From Caulobacter zeae (GTDB lineage: Bacteria; Pseudomonadota; Alphaproteobacteria; Caulobacterales; Caulobacteraceae): a stretch of 64,000 bases of DNA. Both the position numbers and the translations under genes were made by a program. The stretch spans positions 1-64,000 of the forward strand of contig NZ_PJRS01000028.1 of the NCBI RefSeq assembly GCF_002858925.1, given 5' to 3'. The notes below the pieces were generated by a model. That model saw only the letters and a list, made by a program, of their open reading frames with translations. It did no database searches and had not been told where the DNA came from. Below, piece by piece: positions 25,013 to 35,887 of this stretch (its first letter is position 1; every line of letters begins with the position of its first letter).

Positions 25013-26568
25013 CGCGAGGCGCGTTCGGAAGACGTGTCGGCGGGCTGGCTGGCGGCCCGTGGAGGCAGGGGCGCGGGGCTGTCCGGAGACCAGCCGCCGC
25101 CCAGCGCCTTGTAGGTCTGCACCGCGCGCAGCAGCGCCTGGGTCTGGGCGCCGGTCAGGGCGGTGCGGGCGCTGCGCCAGCTCTGCTCGTTCTGCAGGTT
25201 GGTCGTCTGGTCGGTGAGGCCGGCGGCGTAGCCCCTGCGGCTGGCGGCGTAGGCGTTGGCCGCGCGGGCCTCGCCGGCCTTCAGCAGGGTGACGCGGCGA
25301 TTGTCCGACGCCAGCTGGGCCATGGCGTTCTCGGCCTCGCCATAGGCGGTCTGCACCGACTTCTCGTAGGCGACGGCGGCCTGCTCGGTGCGGGCGTCCT
25401 GGGCGTCGATCTCGGCCAGCAGCTGGGGGATGTTGAGCAGTGGGACCGAGACGTTGCCGCCCAGCGTCCAGGTTCCGGTGGTGGTCGAGACCGTGCCGCC
25501 GCCGGCGCCGCCCTGGCCGAAGTTGAAGGCCGGCGAGACGCTCTTGGCCCAGCCGAGACCGGGGGTCAGGGTGAAGGTCGGGAACAGGGCCTTCTGGTTG
25601 ACCTTGAGATTGCCGGCGGCCGAGGCTAGGCGCGCCTGGGCCTCGCGCACGTCGGGGCGGCGGGCCAGCAGCTCGCCCGGCACCGCGGCCGGGATCGCCG
25701 GCGGCTCGGCCAGGGCGGCGTCGACGTCGAGGCTGGCCAGCGGGTCGATCCCGCGCCCGACCAGGATCAGCAGGCTGCGGCGGGCGGCCTGTAGCTGGCT
25801 TTCCAGGTCGGCCGCCTGGGCCTGGGACTGAGCGAGGGTGGCCGCGGCGCTGTCGGCTTCGGACCCGGCCGACAGACCCCGGCGGGCCTTTTCGGCGGCG
25901 AGGTCGAGCAGGCCCTGGCTGATGCGGGCGCTCTGCCGGGCGTCCTCCAGTTGGACGGCCAGGCCCTTGGCCTCGAAATAGGACTGGGCGACGTTGGCGG
26001 CCAGCGCCGCGCGGGCCCCTTCGTAGGCGAAGCGGGCGGCGGCCAGGTCGTTGTTCACGACCTGTAGGCCGGCCTTGCGGCGGCCCAGGTAGTCGAGTTC
26101 CCACGAGACGTCGAAACCCAGGCTGTAATTGTCAGCGTTGCCGCCAAGGGTGAAGGCGCCCTCGCCATCCTGATTTAGGATGTCGGTGTGCTGGCGGCTG
26201 GCCGCGCCCTTGATCTGGCCCGAGGGGATGAACAGCTGGCGGATCTGGCCCTTGCGCACGGCGCGGGCCTCTTCAAGCACGGCTGCGGCGCTGCGGGCGT
26301 CGGGGCTCTTTTCCAGGGCCGTGGCGATCAGGCCGCTCAGCTGCGGGTCGTTGAACTGCGTCCACCACTGGTCGAGGGCGGCGGCGGGCAGGGGCGCGCC
26401 CGCGGGGGCCTCGAAGGCGGCGGGCAGGCGGGTGTCGGGCGTGCGGGGCGCGGTGGCGTTGCAGCCGGCAAGGGCCAGCACGGCCAGGCCGGCGCCCGCA
26501 CCAAGGCCGACCTGCGCGAACAGGCGCGCGGCCGTGCGTCGGCGATCGGCGGTCGCGTCGAAACTCAT
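25009..26568 (-). CDS. Outer membrane efflux factor, NodT/OprM-type lipoprotein
   Basis: A TolC-like trimeric channel subunit of 519 residues. Signal peptide with lipobox LALAGC-NA. The family repeat structure is present: SPDARSAAAVLEEARAVRKG in the first half and LLARRPDVREAQARLASAAG in the second. It is first in the operon, ahead of adaptor and permease; in Caulobacter acrAB-nodT the channel gene comes last, so the order differs. The ATG at 26568 is preferred to a TTG one codon upstream. It provides the exit duct for the pump, and perhaps for the orphan RND pair at 3766-7943. Confidence 0.93.
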   Translation of the reverse strand: MSFDATADRRRTAARLFAQVGLGAGAGLAVLALAGCNATAPRTPDTRLPAAFEAPAGAPLPAAALDQWWTQFNDPQLSGLIATALEKSPDARSAAAVLEEARAVRKGQIRQLFIPSGQIKGAASRQHTDILNQDGEGAFTLGGNADNYSLGFDVSWELDYLGRRKAGLQVVNNDLAAARFAYEGARAALAANVAQSYFEAKGLAVQLEDARQSARISQGLLDLAAEKARRGLSAGSEADSAAATLAQSQAQAADLESQLQAARRSLLILVGRGIDPLASLDVDAALAEPPAIPAAVPGELLARRPDVREAQARLASAAGNLKVNQKALFPTFTLTPGLGWAKSVSPAFNFGQGGAGGGTVSTTTGTWTLGGNVSVPLLNIPQLLAEIDAQDARTEQAAVAYEKSVQTAYGEAENAMAQLASDNRRVTLLKAGEARAANAYAASRRGYAAGLTDQTTNLQNEQSWRSARTALTGAQTQALLRAVQTYKALGGGWSPDSPAPLPPRAASQPADTSSERASR

Positions 26569-27127
26569 CAAGAACCTACCCCACTTCCGGACGACCGCCC
26601 CTAAACGGACGAACTGGACCGTCGTTCGCTCAATTAGGGCGACTATTCACAAGAAAAAAGCCCGTCTCTCGAAGACGCCAGCCGATTTTCCCATGCCTGC
26701 GGTCACTACGTAGGACGGTCGCGCCTTTGCTCGCATGGCGGCCACCCGAATCTGTCAGCAGCCTGGCAGCGCAACGCGACGATTTTTCGAAGCGGACGGC
26801 AGGCGGCTTTCGTTGCGCCCTCGTTACGAGCGGTTGACGTTTCTGAAAAACATACCCAATCATCGAAACGTTCGTTCGACTCTCGCCGGCGAGGCGGCTC
26901 GCTCACAGGTCGAACAGTTGAAAAGCTTTGCGTACAAAGTATCCGGCGGGAGGGGATCCCAAGGTTGTCGGCATCCAAGTTCGCATCTTCCAATTTCGAA
27001 AAGCGTGACCATGGCGCGGCGGGCGGCCGTGCGTCGTCGTCGCGCGCGGAGGATTTCGCCGAGACCTGAGAGAGATCCGTCCTCGCCCAAGCGCTCCGAA
27101 AAAGAAGAGACAGACCGGGAGAGGGAA
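26569..27127. other. 560-bp divergent intergenic region, pump operon / TonB receptor
   Basis: No gene is supported here. The left third is AT-richer than its surroundings (about 26630-26700) and is likely the pump operon promoter region. A TTGACG (26834-26839) followed by AT-rich sequence could be a receptor promoter, but no good -10 is seen. CTGTCAGCAGC followed by CTGGCAG (26752-26769) resembles a Pho box, but it lies 358 bp from the receptor start and may be chance. The long leader (about 26900-27127) suggests post-transcriptional control. Confidence 0.4.
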
Positions 27128-30118
27128 ATGACCAGGAAGACCTATCTGCGCGCGGGCTCGGCCTGCGCGCTGGCGGCGGCGCTCGCCGCGGCGGCGGGGG
27201 CGGCCAGCGCCCAGGAGAGCACGCAGGTCGAGGAGGTGGTGGTCACCGGCTCCTTCATTCGCGGCACGCCCGAGGACGCGGCCCTGCCGGTCGACGTGAT
27301 CGGGGCCGAGGAATTGCAGAAGCGCGGCTCGCCCTCGACGGTGGAGCTGATCAAGTCGCTGTCGGTGTCGAGCGGCGTGCTGGGCGACACCAACCAGTTC
27401 GACAGCCGGGCCCAGGGCTCGGAGGGCTCGGGCTCGGTGAACCTGCGCGGCCTGGGCTCGCAGCGGACGCTGGTGCTGCTGAACGGCCGGCGCCTGGCGA
27501 TCAATCCGCTGGCCTCGGCCGGGGCCGGCATCGTCGACACCAACATCATCCCGGCCGCCGCCATCGGCCGGCTGGAGGTGCTGAAGGACGGCGCGGCGGC
27601 GACCTATGGCTCGGACGCCATCGCCGGCGTGGTCAACTTCATCACCAAGAAGAACGTCGACGGGCTGGAGGTCGGCGCCGACTACCGGGCCATCGACGGC
27701 TCGGACGGCGACTACGGCCTGAACCTCACCTACGGCAAGCCGTGGGACAACGGCGACATGCTGATCAGCATCGGCTGGCAGCATCGCTCCAAGCTCAGCG
27801 TCGCCGAACGCGACTGGGCCAACCAGCCCTATCTGTCCAATCCCGAGGCGGGGTGGTCGGCGGCGGGCAGCCCCTCGAGCTTCATCCCCGTGGCCAGCAC
27901 CACCAGCGGGCTGCGCGACCCGGCCTGCGCGGGGCGGGGCGGCTATCCCGGCTTCAGCGGCCTGACGCCGGTCTGCTACTGGCACTACACGCCGTTCGAC
28001 AACCTGGTGGAAAAGTCCAACGCCGTGCAGGTCTACGGCGAGATCAACGCCCGGCTTTCGGAGACCACCAGGTTCCACGTCGAGGCGCTGTACGCCCATA
28101 CCGACGTGCCCGACTGGAACACCTCGCCGTCCTATGCGGCGCTGGCCGTGCCGACGGCCGAGGTGGCGCCGATCCCGCAGCTGGCCGGGCGCTATTTCGT
28201 GCCGGCGACCAATCCGGGCCTGATCGCCTTCATGGCCGCCAATCCGACGGTGATGCTGACCAACCTGGGCACCGGGGCCCAGAGCACCGCGCCCGGCACG
28301 ATCTTCGCCGGCGGCGCGCTGAACGTCGCCAACCGGCCGTTCGGCATCGGCGGCAACCCGGCCTTCGGCTACGGCCCGTCGATCGGCTCGCGCTCGTTCG
28401 ACGCCTATCGGGTGTCAGCCGACCTGAAGGGCGAGTTCGGCAACGGGATCGGCTGGGAGGCGGCGGTGACCTACTCGCAGGAGGTGGGCATCCGCACCGG
28501 CTACGACACCCTGGTCAACCGCTACGCCCTGGCGCTGCGGGGGCTGGGCGGGCCCAACTGCGACAGCAGCCCCTCGACCCCCGGCATCCAGGGTACGCCC
28601 GGCGTGGGCGGCTGCATGTACTTCAACCCGTTCGCCAGCGCCCTGCCTAGCAACGCCATCACCGGCGCAGCCAATCCCGGTTACGTCTCCAGCCTGGCCA
28701 ACAGCAAGGAGCTGACCAGCTGGTTCTTCCAGAAGCTGTCGACCAAGCAGACCTCGCGACTGTTCGTCGCCGAGGCGGTGCTGAACGGCAAGACGAGCAT
28801 CACCCTGCCGGGCGGCGACATCGCATGGGCGGCCGGGATGCAGTATCGCCGCAGCTACTTCACCGCGACCTACAACGACATCTCCAACGCCCTGATCAAT
28901 CCGTGCGTCAACACGCCGGACTTCGGGGTGACCACCTGCACGGGCTCGGCGCGGAACGGGCCGTTCATGTTCCTGGGCGTGGGCACGCCGTCGGATAACC
29001 AGAGCGACGTCGTGGCCGCCTTCGGCGAGCTCAGCTTGCCGATCACCGAGACGGTGCAGGCCCAGCTGGCGGCGCGCTACGAGGACTATGGCGGGGCGGT
29101 GGGCTCGACCTTCAACCCCAAGGCCTCGGTCCGCTGGCAGGCCACGCCCTGGATGGCGGTGCGGGCCTCGGCTGGCTCGACCTTCCGCGGACCGCCCGAT
29201 CCCCTGACCACCACCACCTCGGTGACCTCGCTGCAAGGCATTCTCGGCGTCTTCCGGGCGGTCGACATCTTCGGCAATCCGAACCTGAAGCCCGAGAAGG
29301 CCAACACCTACAATGTCGGCCTGCTGTTCAAGGCCGGCGCCTTCAAGGCCAGCATCGACTACTTCCGGTTCGACTTCAAAAACCCGATCGTGGCCGAGCC
29401 GGTGGCCGGCATCACCAACGCGATCTATCCGAACGGGGTGGGGGGAGCCAACAACTGCGCCGACCCGGCCTATGCGGCCCTGGTGGCGCGCTTCACCTTC
29501 AACGGGGCCTGCGGCTCGCCGGCCAATATCGCGCGGCTGAAGACCTTCTACATCAACGGCGCGCCGGTGGAGAACTCGGGCTTCGACGTCTCGGCCGACT
29601 ACAGCTTCGCCGGCGTGCTGGGCGGCGACCTGGCCATCGGCGGCACGGCGACCTGGGTGCAGAAGTACGAGGTGGGGGCGACCACCGTCGAGGGCGTCGT
29701 CGTGGAGAAGGCCTTCGATGCGGTGGGCCTGCTGAACTACCAGACCACCGTCGTGCCGATCCCCGAATGGAAGGGCCAGGCCTTCGCCGAGTGGAGCCGC
29801 GGGATCCACAACCTGCGCCTGACGGTGAGCTATATCGGCGACTACGCCGACCAGCGCACCGCGCCGTTCGCCACGGGGGCCTACAAGGATGCGACCGGCG
29901 CGGCCGTGACGGTGTCGAACGGCAAGACCATCGACGCCCAGGTGCTGACCGACCTGGCCTATCGTGTGCAGCTGCCGCGCGACACGACGGCGACGGTGGC
30001 GATCACCAACCTGTTCGACCAGGACCCGTCCTACGCCCGGCTCGACCTGGGCTACGACCCCTTCACCGGCGACCCTCTGGGCCGGACCTACAAGTTCAGC
30101 CTGCGCAAGAAGTTCTAG
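27128..30118 (+). CDS. TonB-dependent outer membrane receptor
   Basis: A 996-residue outer membrane importer. The signal peptide ends in ASA-QES. A TonB-box-like segment VEEVVVTGSFIRG leads into the plug domain (ALPVDVIGAEELQKRG, VNLRGLGSQRTLVLLNGRRL, VLKDGAAATYGSDAIAGVVN). A beta-barrel follows, ending in GRTYKFSLRKKF with the terminal aromatic residue needed for assembly. The size and plug type match the receptors expanded in Caulobacter for sugars, peptides or other scarce nutrients; the ligand is unknown. The ATG at 27128 follows GAGAGGGA. Transcribed alone. Confidence 0.94.
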   Translation: MTRKTYLRAGSACALAAALAAAAGAASAQESTQVEEVVVTGSFIRGTPEDAALPVDVIGAEELQKRGSPSTVELIKSLSVSSGVLGDTNQFDSRAQGSEGSGSVNLRGLGSQRTLVLLNGRRLAINPLASAGAGIVDTNIIPAAAIGRLEVLKDGAAATYGSDAIAGVVNFITKKNVDGLEVGADYRAIDGSDGDYGLNLTYGKPWDNGDMLISIGWQHRSKLSVAERDWANQPYLSNPEAGWSAAGSPSSFIPVASTTSGLRDPACAGRGGYPGFSGLTPVCYWHYTPFDNLVEKSNAVQVYGEINARLSETTRFHVEALYAHTDVPDWNTSPSYAALAVPTAEVAPIPQLAGRYFVPATNPGLIAFMAANPTVMLTNLGTGAQSTAPGTIFAGGALNVANRPFGIGGNPAFGYGPSIGSRSFDAYRVSADLKGEFGNGIGWEAAVTYSQEVGIRTGYDTLVNRYALALRGLGGPNCDSSPSTPGIQGTPGVGGCMYFNPFASALPSNAITGAANPGYVSSLANSKELTSWFFQKLSTKQTSRLFVAEAVLNGKTSITLPGGDIAWAAGMQYRRSYFTATYNDISNALINPCVNTPDFGVTTCTGSARNGPFMFLGVGTPSDNQSDVVAAFGELSLPITETVQAQLAARYEDYGGAVGSTFNPKASVRWQATPWMAVRASAGSTFRGPPDPLTTTTSVTSLQGILGVFRAVDIFGNPNLKPEKANTYNVGLLFKAGAFKASIDYFRFDFKNPIVAEPVAGITNAIYPNGVGGANNCADPAYAALVARFTFNGACGSPANIARLKTFYINGAPVENSGFDVSADYSFAGVLGGDLAIGGTATWVQKYEVGATTVEGVVVEKAFDAVGLLNYQTTVVPIPEWKGQAFAEWSRGIHNLRLTVSYIGDYADQRTAPFATGAYKDATGAAVTVSNGKTIDAQVLTDLAYRVQLPRDTTATVAITNLFDQDPSYARLDLGYDPFTGDPLGRTYKFSLRKKF

Positions 30119-30229
30119 GGATCCCCGCCTCGGGGAACTGACGGCCGACCATCCTCCTGCCGGTCGTCCTGGGCCGGAGCCCGCTTGGCCGTCCCCCGCG
30201 CCAGGCAGGCTTCGGCCTTTCTGTTGTCA

Positions 30230-30370
30230 AAGCTCCTCCCCCGCTTGCGGGTGAGGGGGACCACGAAGCGGTGCAGGGGGCGAGACTGGGCGCCGAGGAG
30301 GCGGTCACCCCCTCCGTCACGCTGCGTATCCGCAGCGCGCCACCTCCCCCGTTTCACGGGGGAGGAACTG
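30230..30370. repeat. REP-like composite, type D
   Basis: About 140 bp between convergent genes. Left part: CTCCTCCCCCGCTTGCGGGT, then GGGGGACCACGAAGCGGTGC. Middle: GCGAGACTGGGCGCCGAGGA. Right part: CCCCCTCCGTCACGCTGCGT and the arm CACCTCCCCCGTTTCACGGG. The same order, including the GCGAGACTGGGCGC middle, occurs at about 3592-3735. The element therefore spreads or is maintained as one unit. Confidence 0.75.
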
Positions 30371-30374
30371 GGGC

Positions 30375-31355
30375 TCAAACCTGCGCCACGGCCCGCCGCA
30401 CGGCCTCGGCCAGGTCGTCGAGGTCGGCGATGTCCAGGTCGGCGGCGAAGGGCAGGCCCAGCATCTTGCCGGCCAGGTGGTCGACGACCGGCACGCTGTC
30501 GGCCTGGATCTCGGGATCGCGCACGCCGACGCAGGTGACGAAGCGGCCTTCGACCGCCAGCAGGGCGGCCACGGCCGGGGCGCAGCCCTCGGCGACGCTG
30601 ACCACGCAGGCGCTCGACACCCAAGACAGGCCCCAGCCGGGCTGGAAGGCGACGGGCGAGCCCAGCAGCAGCATGCGCAGGCGTTGGGCGTTGGTGGCCA
30701 GCTGCTGGCGCTTGAGGGTCCAGCCGTCCAGGCCGTCGTCGCCCTCGAAGATGGGAGCGGAAAGGCGAGCGATCAGCTCGGCATCCTCGGCGGCGACGAA
30801 CACGCCCTGTCCGCCCGGCAGGCCGACGACCACGGGCACGGGGGCGTCCATGATCACGTCGAAGCCGAAGGCGGCGTCGACCACGACCGGCAGGCCGGTC
30901 TCGGCCTGGAAGGCGGCCAGGGCCAGGAGGTCGGGGGCGCGGCCGAAGGCGCAGGTGGTGACGATGGCTTCCAGCGGGCAGGGGGCCTCGGCCAAGCGCT
31001 CGCGCAGGTGGGCGGTGTCGACCATCCAGGTGAACGGGTCGACGTCGACCAGCCACGGCGTCAGGCCGGCGGCGGCGACGCCTTCCAGGGTCTCGCGGCC
31101 GGCCAGGGCCGAGACGATGCACACGCCGCCGGGGCGCGCCCCCTGGGCGGCCAGCAGGTCGGCGGTGGCGGCGGCGCGGTCGGCGCAGGCGCGCACGGCG
31201 GTGGTTCGGGAGAAGCGCTGGGCCAGCCGGCCGTTCAGGGTGTCGCAGTCGGGGCCGTCGAAGGCCTTGCCCAGGGCGTCGAAGTCGAGCGACGCCGGAG
31301 AGGCCAGGACGGACTTCGGCTGCGACGCCAGGATGGCGGCTGAAAGGCTGGACAT
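30375..31355 (-). CDS. DegT/DnrJ-like aminotransferase-fold protein lacking the PLP lysine
   Basis: A 326-residue protein whose middle reads like the large domain of DegT/DnrJ/EryC1 sugar aminotransferases: GLTPWLVDVDPFTWMVDTAH (about 99-118), EAIVTTCAFGRAPDLLAL, then TGLPVVVDAAFGFDV with the Asp that would hold the pyridine nitrogen of PLP. Where the family has its Schiff-base lysine in a SxHxxKxx segment, this protein has PVPVVVGLPGGQGVFVA with no lysine. It may be a dehydratase-like, regulatory or non-enzymatic relative. No signal peptide. Single gene, with no sugar-biosynthesis neighbours. The fold call is by eye. Confidence 0.6.
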   Translation of the reverse strand: MSSLSAAILASQPKSVLASPASLDFDALGKAFDGPDCDTLNGRLAQRFSRTTAVRACADRAAATADLLAAQGARPGGVCIVSALAGRETLEGVAAAGLTPWLVDVDPFTWMVDTAHLRERLAEAPCPLEAIVTTCAFGRAPDLLALAAFQAETGLPVVVDAAFGFDVIMDAPVPVVVGLPGGQGVFVAAEDAELIARLSAPIFEGDDGLDGWTLKRQQLATNAQRLRMLLLGSPVAFQPGWGLSWVSSACVVSVAEGCAPAVAALLAVEGRFVTCVGVRDPEIQADSVPVVDHLAGKMLGLPFAADLDIADLDDLAEAVRRAVAQV

Positions 31356-31509
31356 GCGAGACGCTTCCGCAACGAACCGGCGCCGACAACCCCGACGGCG
31401 CCTTTATGGTTAATCGAACGTATCGAGTGACTCGGCCTGTCCAGATGCGGCGCGCCGTCGCGGCGGAGTTTGCGGTTTTTCCGGGTTTTCGGTGATCCGC
31501 TTTCCTATC

Positions 31510-31648
31510 CGCCCGTCATTCCCGCCCTTGTGGCGGGAACCTCTGGTGCCACTCGCAAGTGAAGCGCCAGCGGACCGCTGGCGGTCCGCCCCTCCCGCCC
31601 TTACGGCTGATAGAGGGGTTCCCGCCACAAGGGCGGGAATGACGGGCG
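31510..31648. repeat. Long inverted repeat (139 bp)
   Basis: Two arms of about 32-35 bp are near-perfect complements: the left (31510-31544) contains GTCATTCCCGCCCTTGTGGC, the right (31612-31648) its complement. The central 67 bp holds a second small palindrome, GCCAGCGGACCGCTGGC. Arms with GTCATTCCCGC are common interspersed repeats in alphaproteobacteria. It lies between the 3' end of the acyl-CoA synthetase gene and the start region of the DegT-like gene, on the same strand. Confidence 0.8.
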
Positions 31649-31664
31649 TTGGGGGTGTGGCGAG

Positions 31665-33215
31665 CTATCCCTTCACCGTCCACCCGTCCCGCAGCTCGCG
31701 CTTGAGCACCTTGCCGATGTGGCTGCGGGGCAGGGCGTCGACCAGCACCAGGTCGGCCAGGCGCTGGGTCTTGCCCAGGCGTTCGTTGGCGAAGGCGCGG
31801 ACGGCTTCTGCGCCCGCGGCCGCGCCGGGCTTGAGGGCCACGAAGGCGATCGGCGTCTCGCCCCAGGCCTCGGACGGCACGCCGACCACGGCGGCTTCTA
31901 GCACGTCGGGATGCGTGGCGACCACGGCTTCCAGGTCGCTGGGATAGATGTTGAAGCCGCCGCTGATGATCATGTCCTTCTTGCGGTCCATCAGCGTCAG
32001 GAAGCCTTCGGCGTCGAAGCGGCCGACGTCGCCCGTACGCACGAAGCGGCGGCCGTCGGGGCTGGTCCAGATGGCTTCGGCGGTCTTGCCGGGCTGGCCG
32101 TGGTAGCCGCTCATGGTGGCCGGCGAGCAGCCGACGATCTCGCCGATCTGGCCGACAGCGACCTCGACGCCGTCCTCGTCGATCAGGCGGATGTCGTGGC
32201 CGGGGGCGGGGCGGCCCACCGTGTGCAGCTTGTCGGGGTGCTCGTGGGCCATGAGGATGCAGGTGCCGCCCCCCTCGGTCATGCCGAAATACTCGACGAG
32301 GCCGCCGGGCCAGCGCTTGAGCACCTCGGCCTTGAGTTCAGCCGCGAACGGGGCGCTGGTGCAGAACTTCAGGCGCGTGGCGGACAGGTCGAAACGGTCG
32401 AAGTCCGGGTGCGCCAGCAGGCGGCGGTACTGCACCGGCACCAGCATGGCGTGCGTCATGCGGCGCCTCTCCGCCAGTTCCAGGAAGCGGCCGGCGTCGA
32501 ACTTCCTCATCAGCACGACGGTCCCGCCGCCGGCCAGGGTGGGGAAGAAGCAGACCAGGGTGGTGTTGGAATAGAGCGGCGTCGACAGCAGGGTGACCGC
32601 GTCGGCGCCATAGCCGACGGCGTCGCCGCGGAAGACGTGCTTCCAGCGCATGCCGTGCGACTGGACGATGCCCTTGGGCGCGCCGGTGGTGCCGCTGGAA
32701 TAGATGATGTTGAACGGATGCTCGGGGCCGATCTCGACCGGCGTCGGGGTCGCGCCTTCGGGGGCCAGCCAGGCCTCGAAGGCCTCGCCGGCGGCCGAGC
32801 CGTCCAGCGCGATGGTGCGAGCGGCGATCGGAGCGGGGCTTTGCGCTTCGGCCACGCCCGCATCGACGAAGAACAGCTTGGCGCCGCAGTCGGCGACCAT
32901 GCCGGCGATGGCCTCGGGCGTCGACGAAGGCGCCAGCGGGGCGACGGCGACCCCCGCGCGCAGGCCGCCCAGGAACACGGCCGCATAGGGGATGGACGAC
33001 AGGGCGCAGACGGCGACCGCCTCGCCGGGCGCCACGCCGTCGCGCTGCAAGGCGGCGGCGACGCGGTCGGCCAGGGCGTCGAACTGGCGGTAGGTGACGG
33101 TCTCGCCGGTCTCCATGATCACGGCGGGGTGGTCGGGGGCTTCGAGCGCCCGCTCGCGCAGGATGTCGCCCATCACGCCGTAGTCGGCGGCGATCATGGA
33201 GGGGATGGTGGGCAT
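31665..33215 (-). CDS. AMP-binding acyl-CoA synthetase
   Basis: An adenylate-forming ligase of 516 residues that activates a carboxylic acid with ATP and CoA. Motifs: P-loop IIYSSGTTGAPKGIVQSH, GMTEGGG, TGDVGRFDAEGFLTLMDRKK then IISGGFNIYPSD, and the catalytic lysine near the C-terminus in RSHIGKVLKREL. AAGGAG precedes the ATG at 33215. The gene lies just downstream of a FadJ-type beta-oxidation gene on the same strand, with a REP composite between, so a fatty- or aromatic-acid degradation role is likely. Chain length cannot be told. Confidence 0.92.
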   Translation of the reverse strand: MPTIPSMIAADYGVMGDILRERALEAPDHPAVIMETGETVTYRQFDALADRVAAALQRDGVAPGEAVAVCALSSIPYAAVFLGGLRAGVAVAPLAPSSTPEAIAGMVADCGAKLFFVDAGVAEAQSPAPIAARTIALDGSAAGEAFEAWLAPEGATPTPVEIGPEHPFNIIYSSGTTGAPKGIVQSHGMRWKHVFRGDAVGYGADAVTLLSTPLYSNTTLVCFFPTLAGGGTVVLMRKFDAGRFLELAERRRMTHAMLVPVQYRRLLAHPDFDRFDLSATRLKFCTSAPFAAELKAEVLKRWPGGLVEYFGMTEGGGTCILMAHEHPDKLHTVGRPAPGHDIRLIDEDGVEVAVGQIGEIVGCSPATMSGYHGQPGKTAEAIWTSPDGRRFVRTGDVGRFDAEGFLTLMDRKKDMIISGGFNIYPSDLEAVVATHPDVLEAAVVGVPSEAWGETPIAFVALKPGAAAGAEAVRAFANERLGKTQRLADLVLVDALPRSHIGKVLKRELRDGWTVKG

Positions 33216-33248
33216 TGGTACTCCTTGCACTTGGCGGGCGCCGCATAG

Positions 33249-33350
33249 ACCCCCTCCGGCCCTCCGGGCCACCTCCCCCAGAGGGGGAGGATTTATGCGG
33301 CGCAGATGCTCCCCCCTTGGGGGAGCTGTCGCGGAGCGACTGAGGGAGCC
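33249..33350. repeat. REP-like composite, A plus B units
   Basis: A type A unit (33249-33291) and a type B unit (33305-33350) in head-to-head layout. It lies between two genes in tandem, fadJ-like and acyl-CoA synthetase, so it may punctuate an operon and lower expression of the second gene rather than end convergent transcripts. Confidence 0.85.
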
Positions 33351-33359
33351 GCGAAGCGG

Positions 33360-35438
<2,079 letters not shown>

Positions 35439-35887
35439 GCGGTTCCACTCTTTTCGGTTCGTTTGAACGCTTGTTTGACTAAAGCCAGCACGACGGCGCG
35501 CCAGAGTCCAGAGGGCGCGGGCGGCGCCGCTTTTTCGGGCGCCGCAGGTTGACGTTCAAGGCGTCGTACTGGACATTCGAAGGGTTCAGTTTCGGTCGAG
35601 ATGGCGCCTGCCGGCGCGGGCCGACGTGACATCGCGTCGGCGCGTAAGCCTACGGTCTTCCAAGAACAATCGACCAGACTGGGGAGGGAGTTCGCACCAG
35701 GACCGGCCGTCGGCCGCCGCTTGCAGGCGTGCGCGACATTCCAAGACCGTTTCAGGCGCGGGCGCGACGCGGTGCATACGACGCGTCGAAACTTAGAGGT
35801 GAAGCGCACCTCGGCGCGGGGGCGACAGGCTCCCGCGCCGCCTTGTGCGGGCTTGACCCTGGCGCGTCGCGAGCCGATGGAATTCCC
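35439..35887. other. 450-bp divergent intergenic region, fadJ-like / adenine deaminase-type gene
   Basis: No supported gene. On the fadJ side lies GTTTGAACGCTTGTTTGAC (35463-35481), with two TCAAAC blocks spaced ten bases apart on the reverse strand. A second candidate stretch is GTTCAAGGCGTCGTACTGGA (about 35553). The half nearer the deaminase gene is plain GC-rich leader sequence. The ORF that runs through it in frame with the deaminase has no conserved character. Confidence 0.4.
35463..35481 (-). promoter_or_regulatory. Candidate fatty-acid regulator site upstream of fadJ-like gene
   Basis: The sequence GTTTGAACGCTTGTTTGAC shares TTGxACGCTTGxxT with GATTGGACGCTTGAGTCC upstream of the double TetR gene (38300-38317, reverse strand). 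A common site before a beta-oxidation gene and a nearby TetR regulator is what an autoregulated fatty-acid regulator would produce. Binding is inferred from two occurrences only. Confidence 0.4.

Noticed and set aside
26752..26769. Pho-box-like CTGTCAG-CAGC-CTGGCAG before the first TonB receptor
   Set aside because: GC-rich, 358 bp from the start codon, and such CTGnCAG pairs arise easily by chance in this composition.
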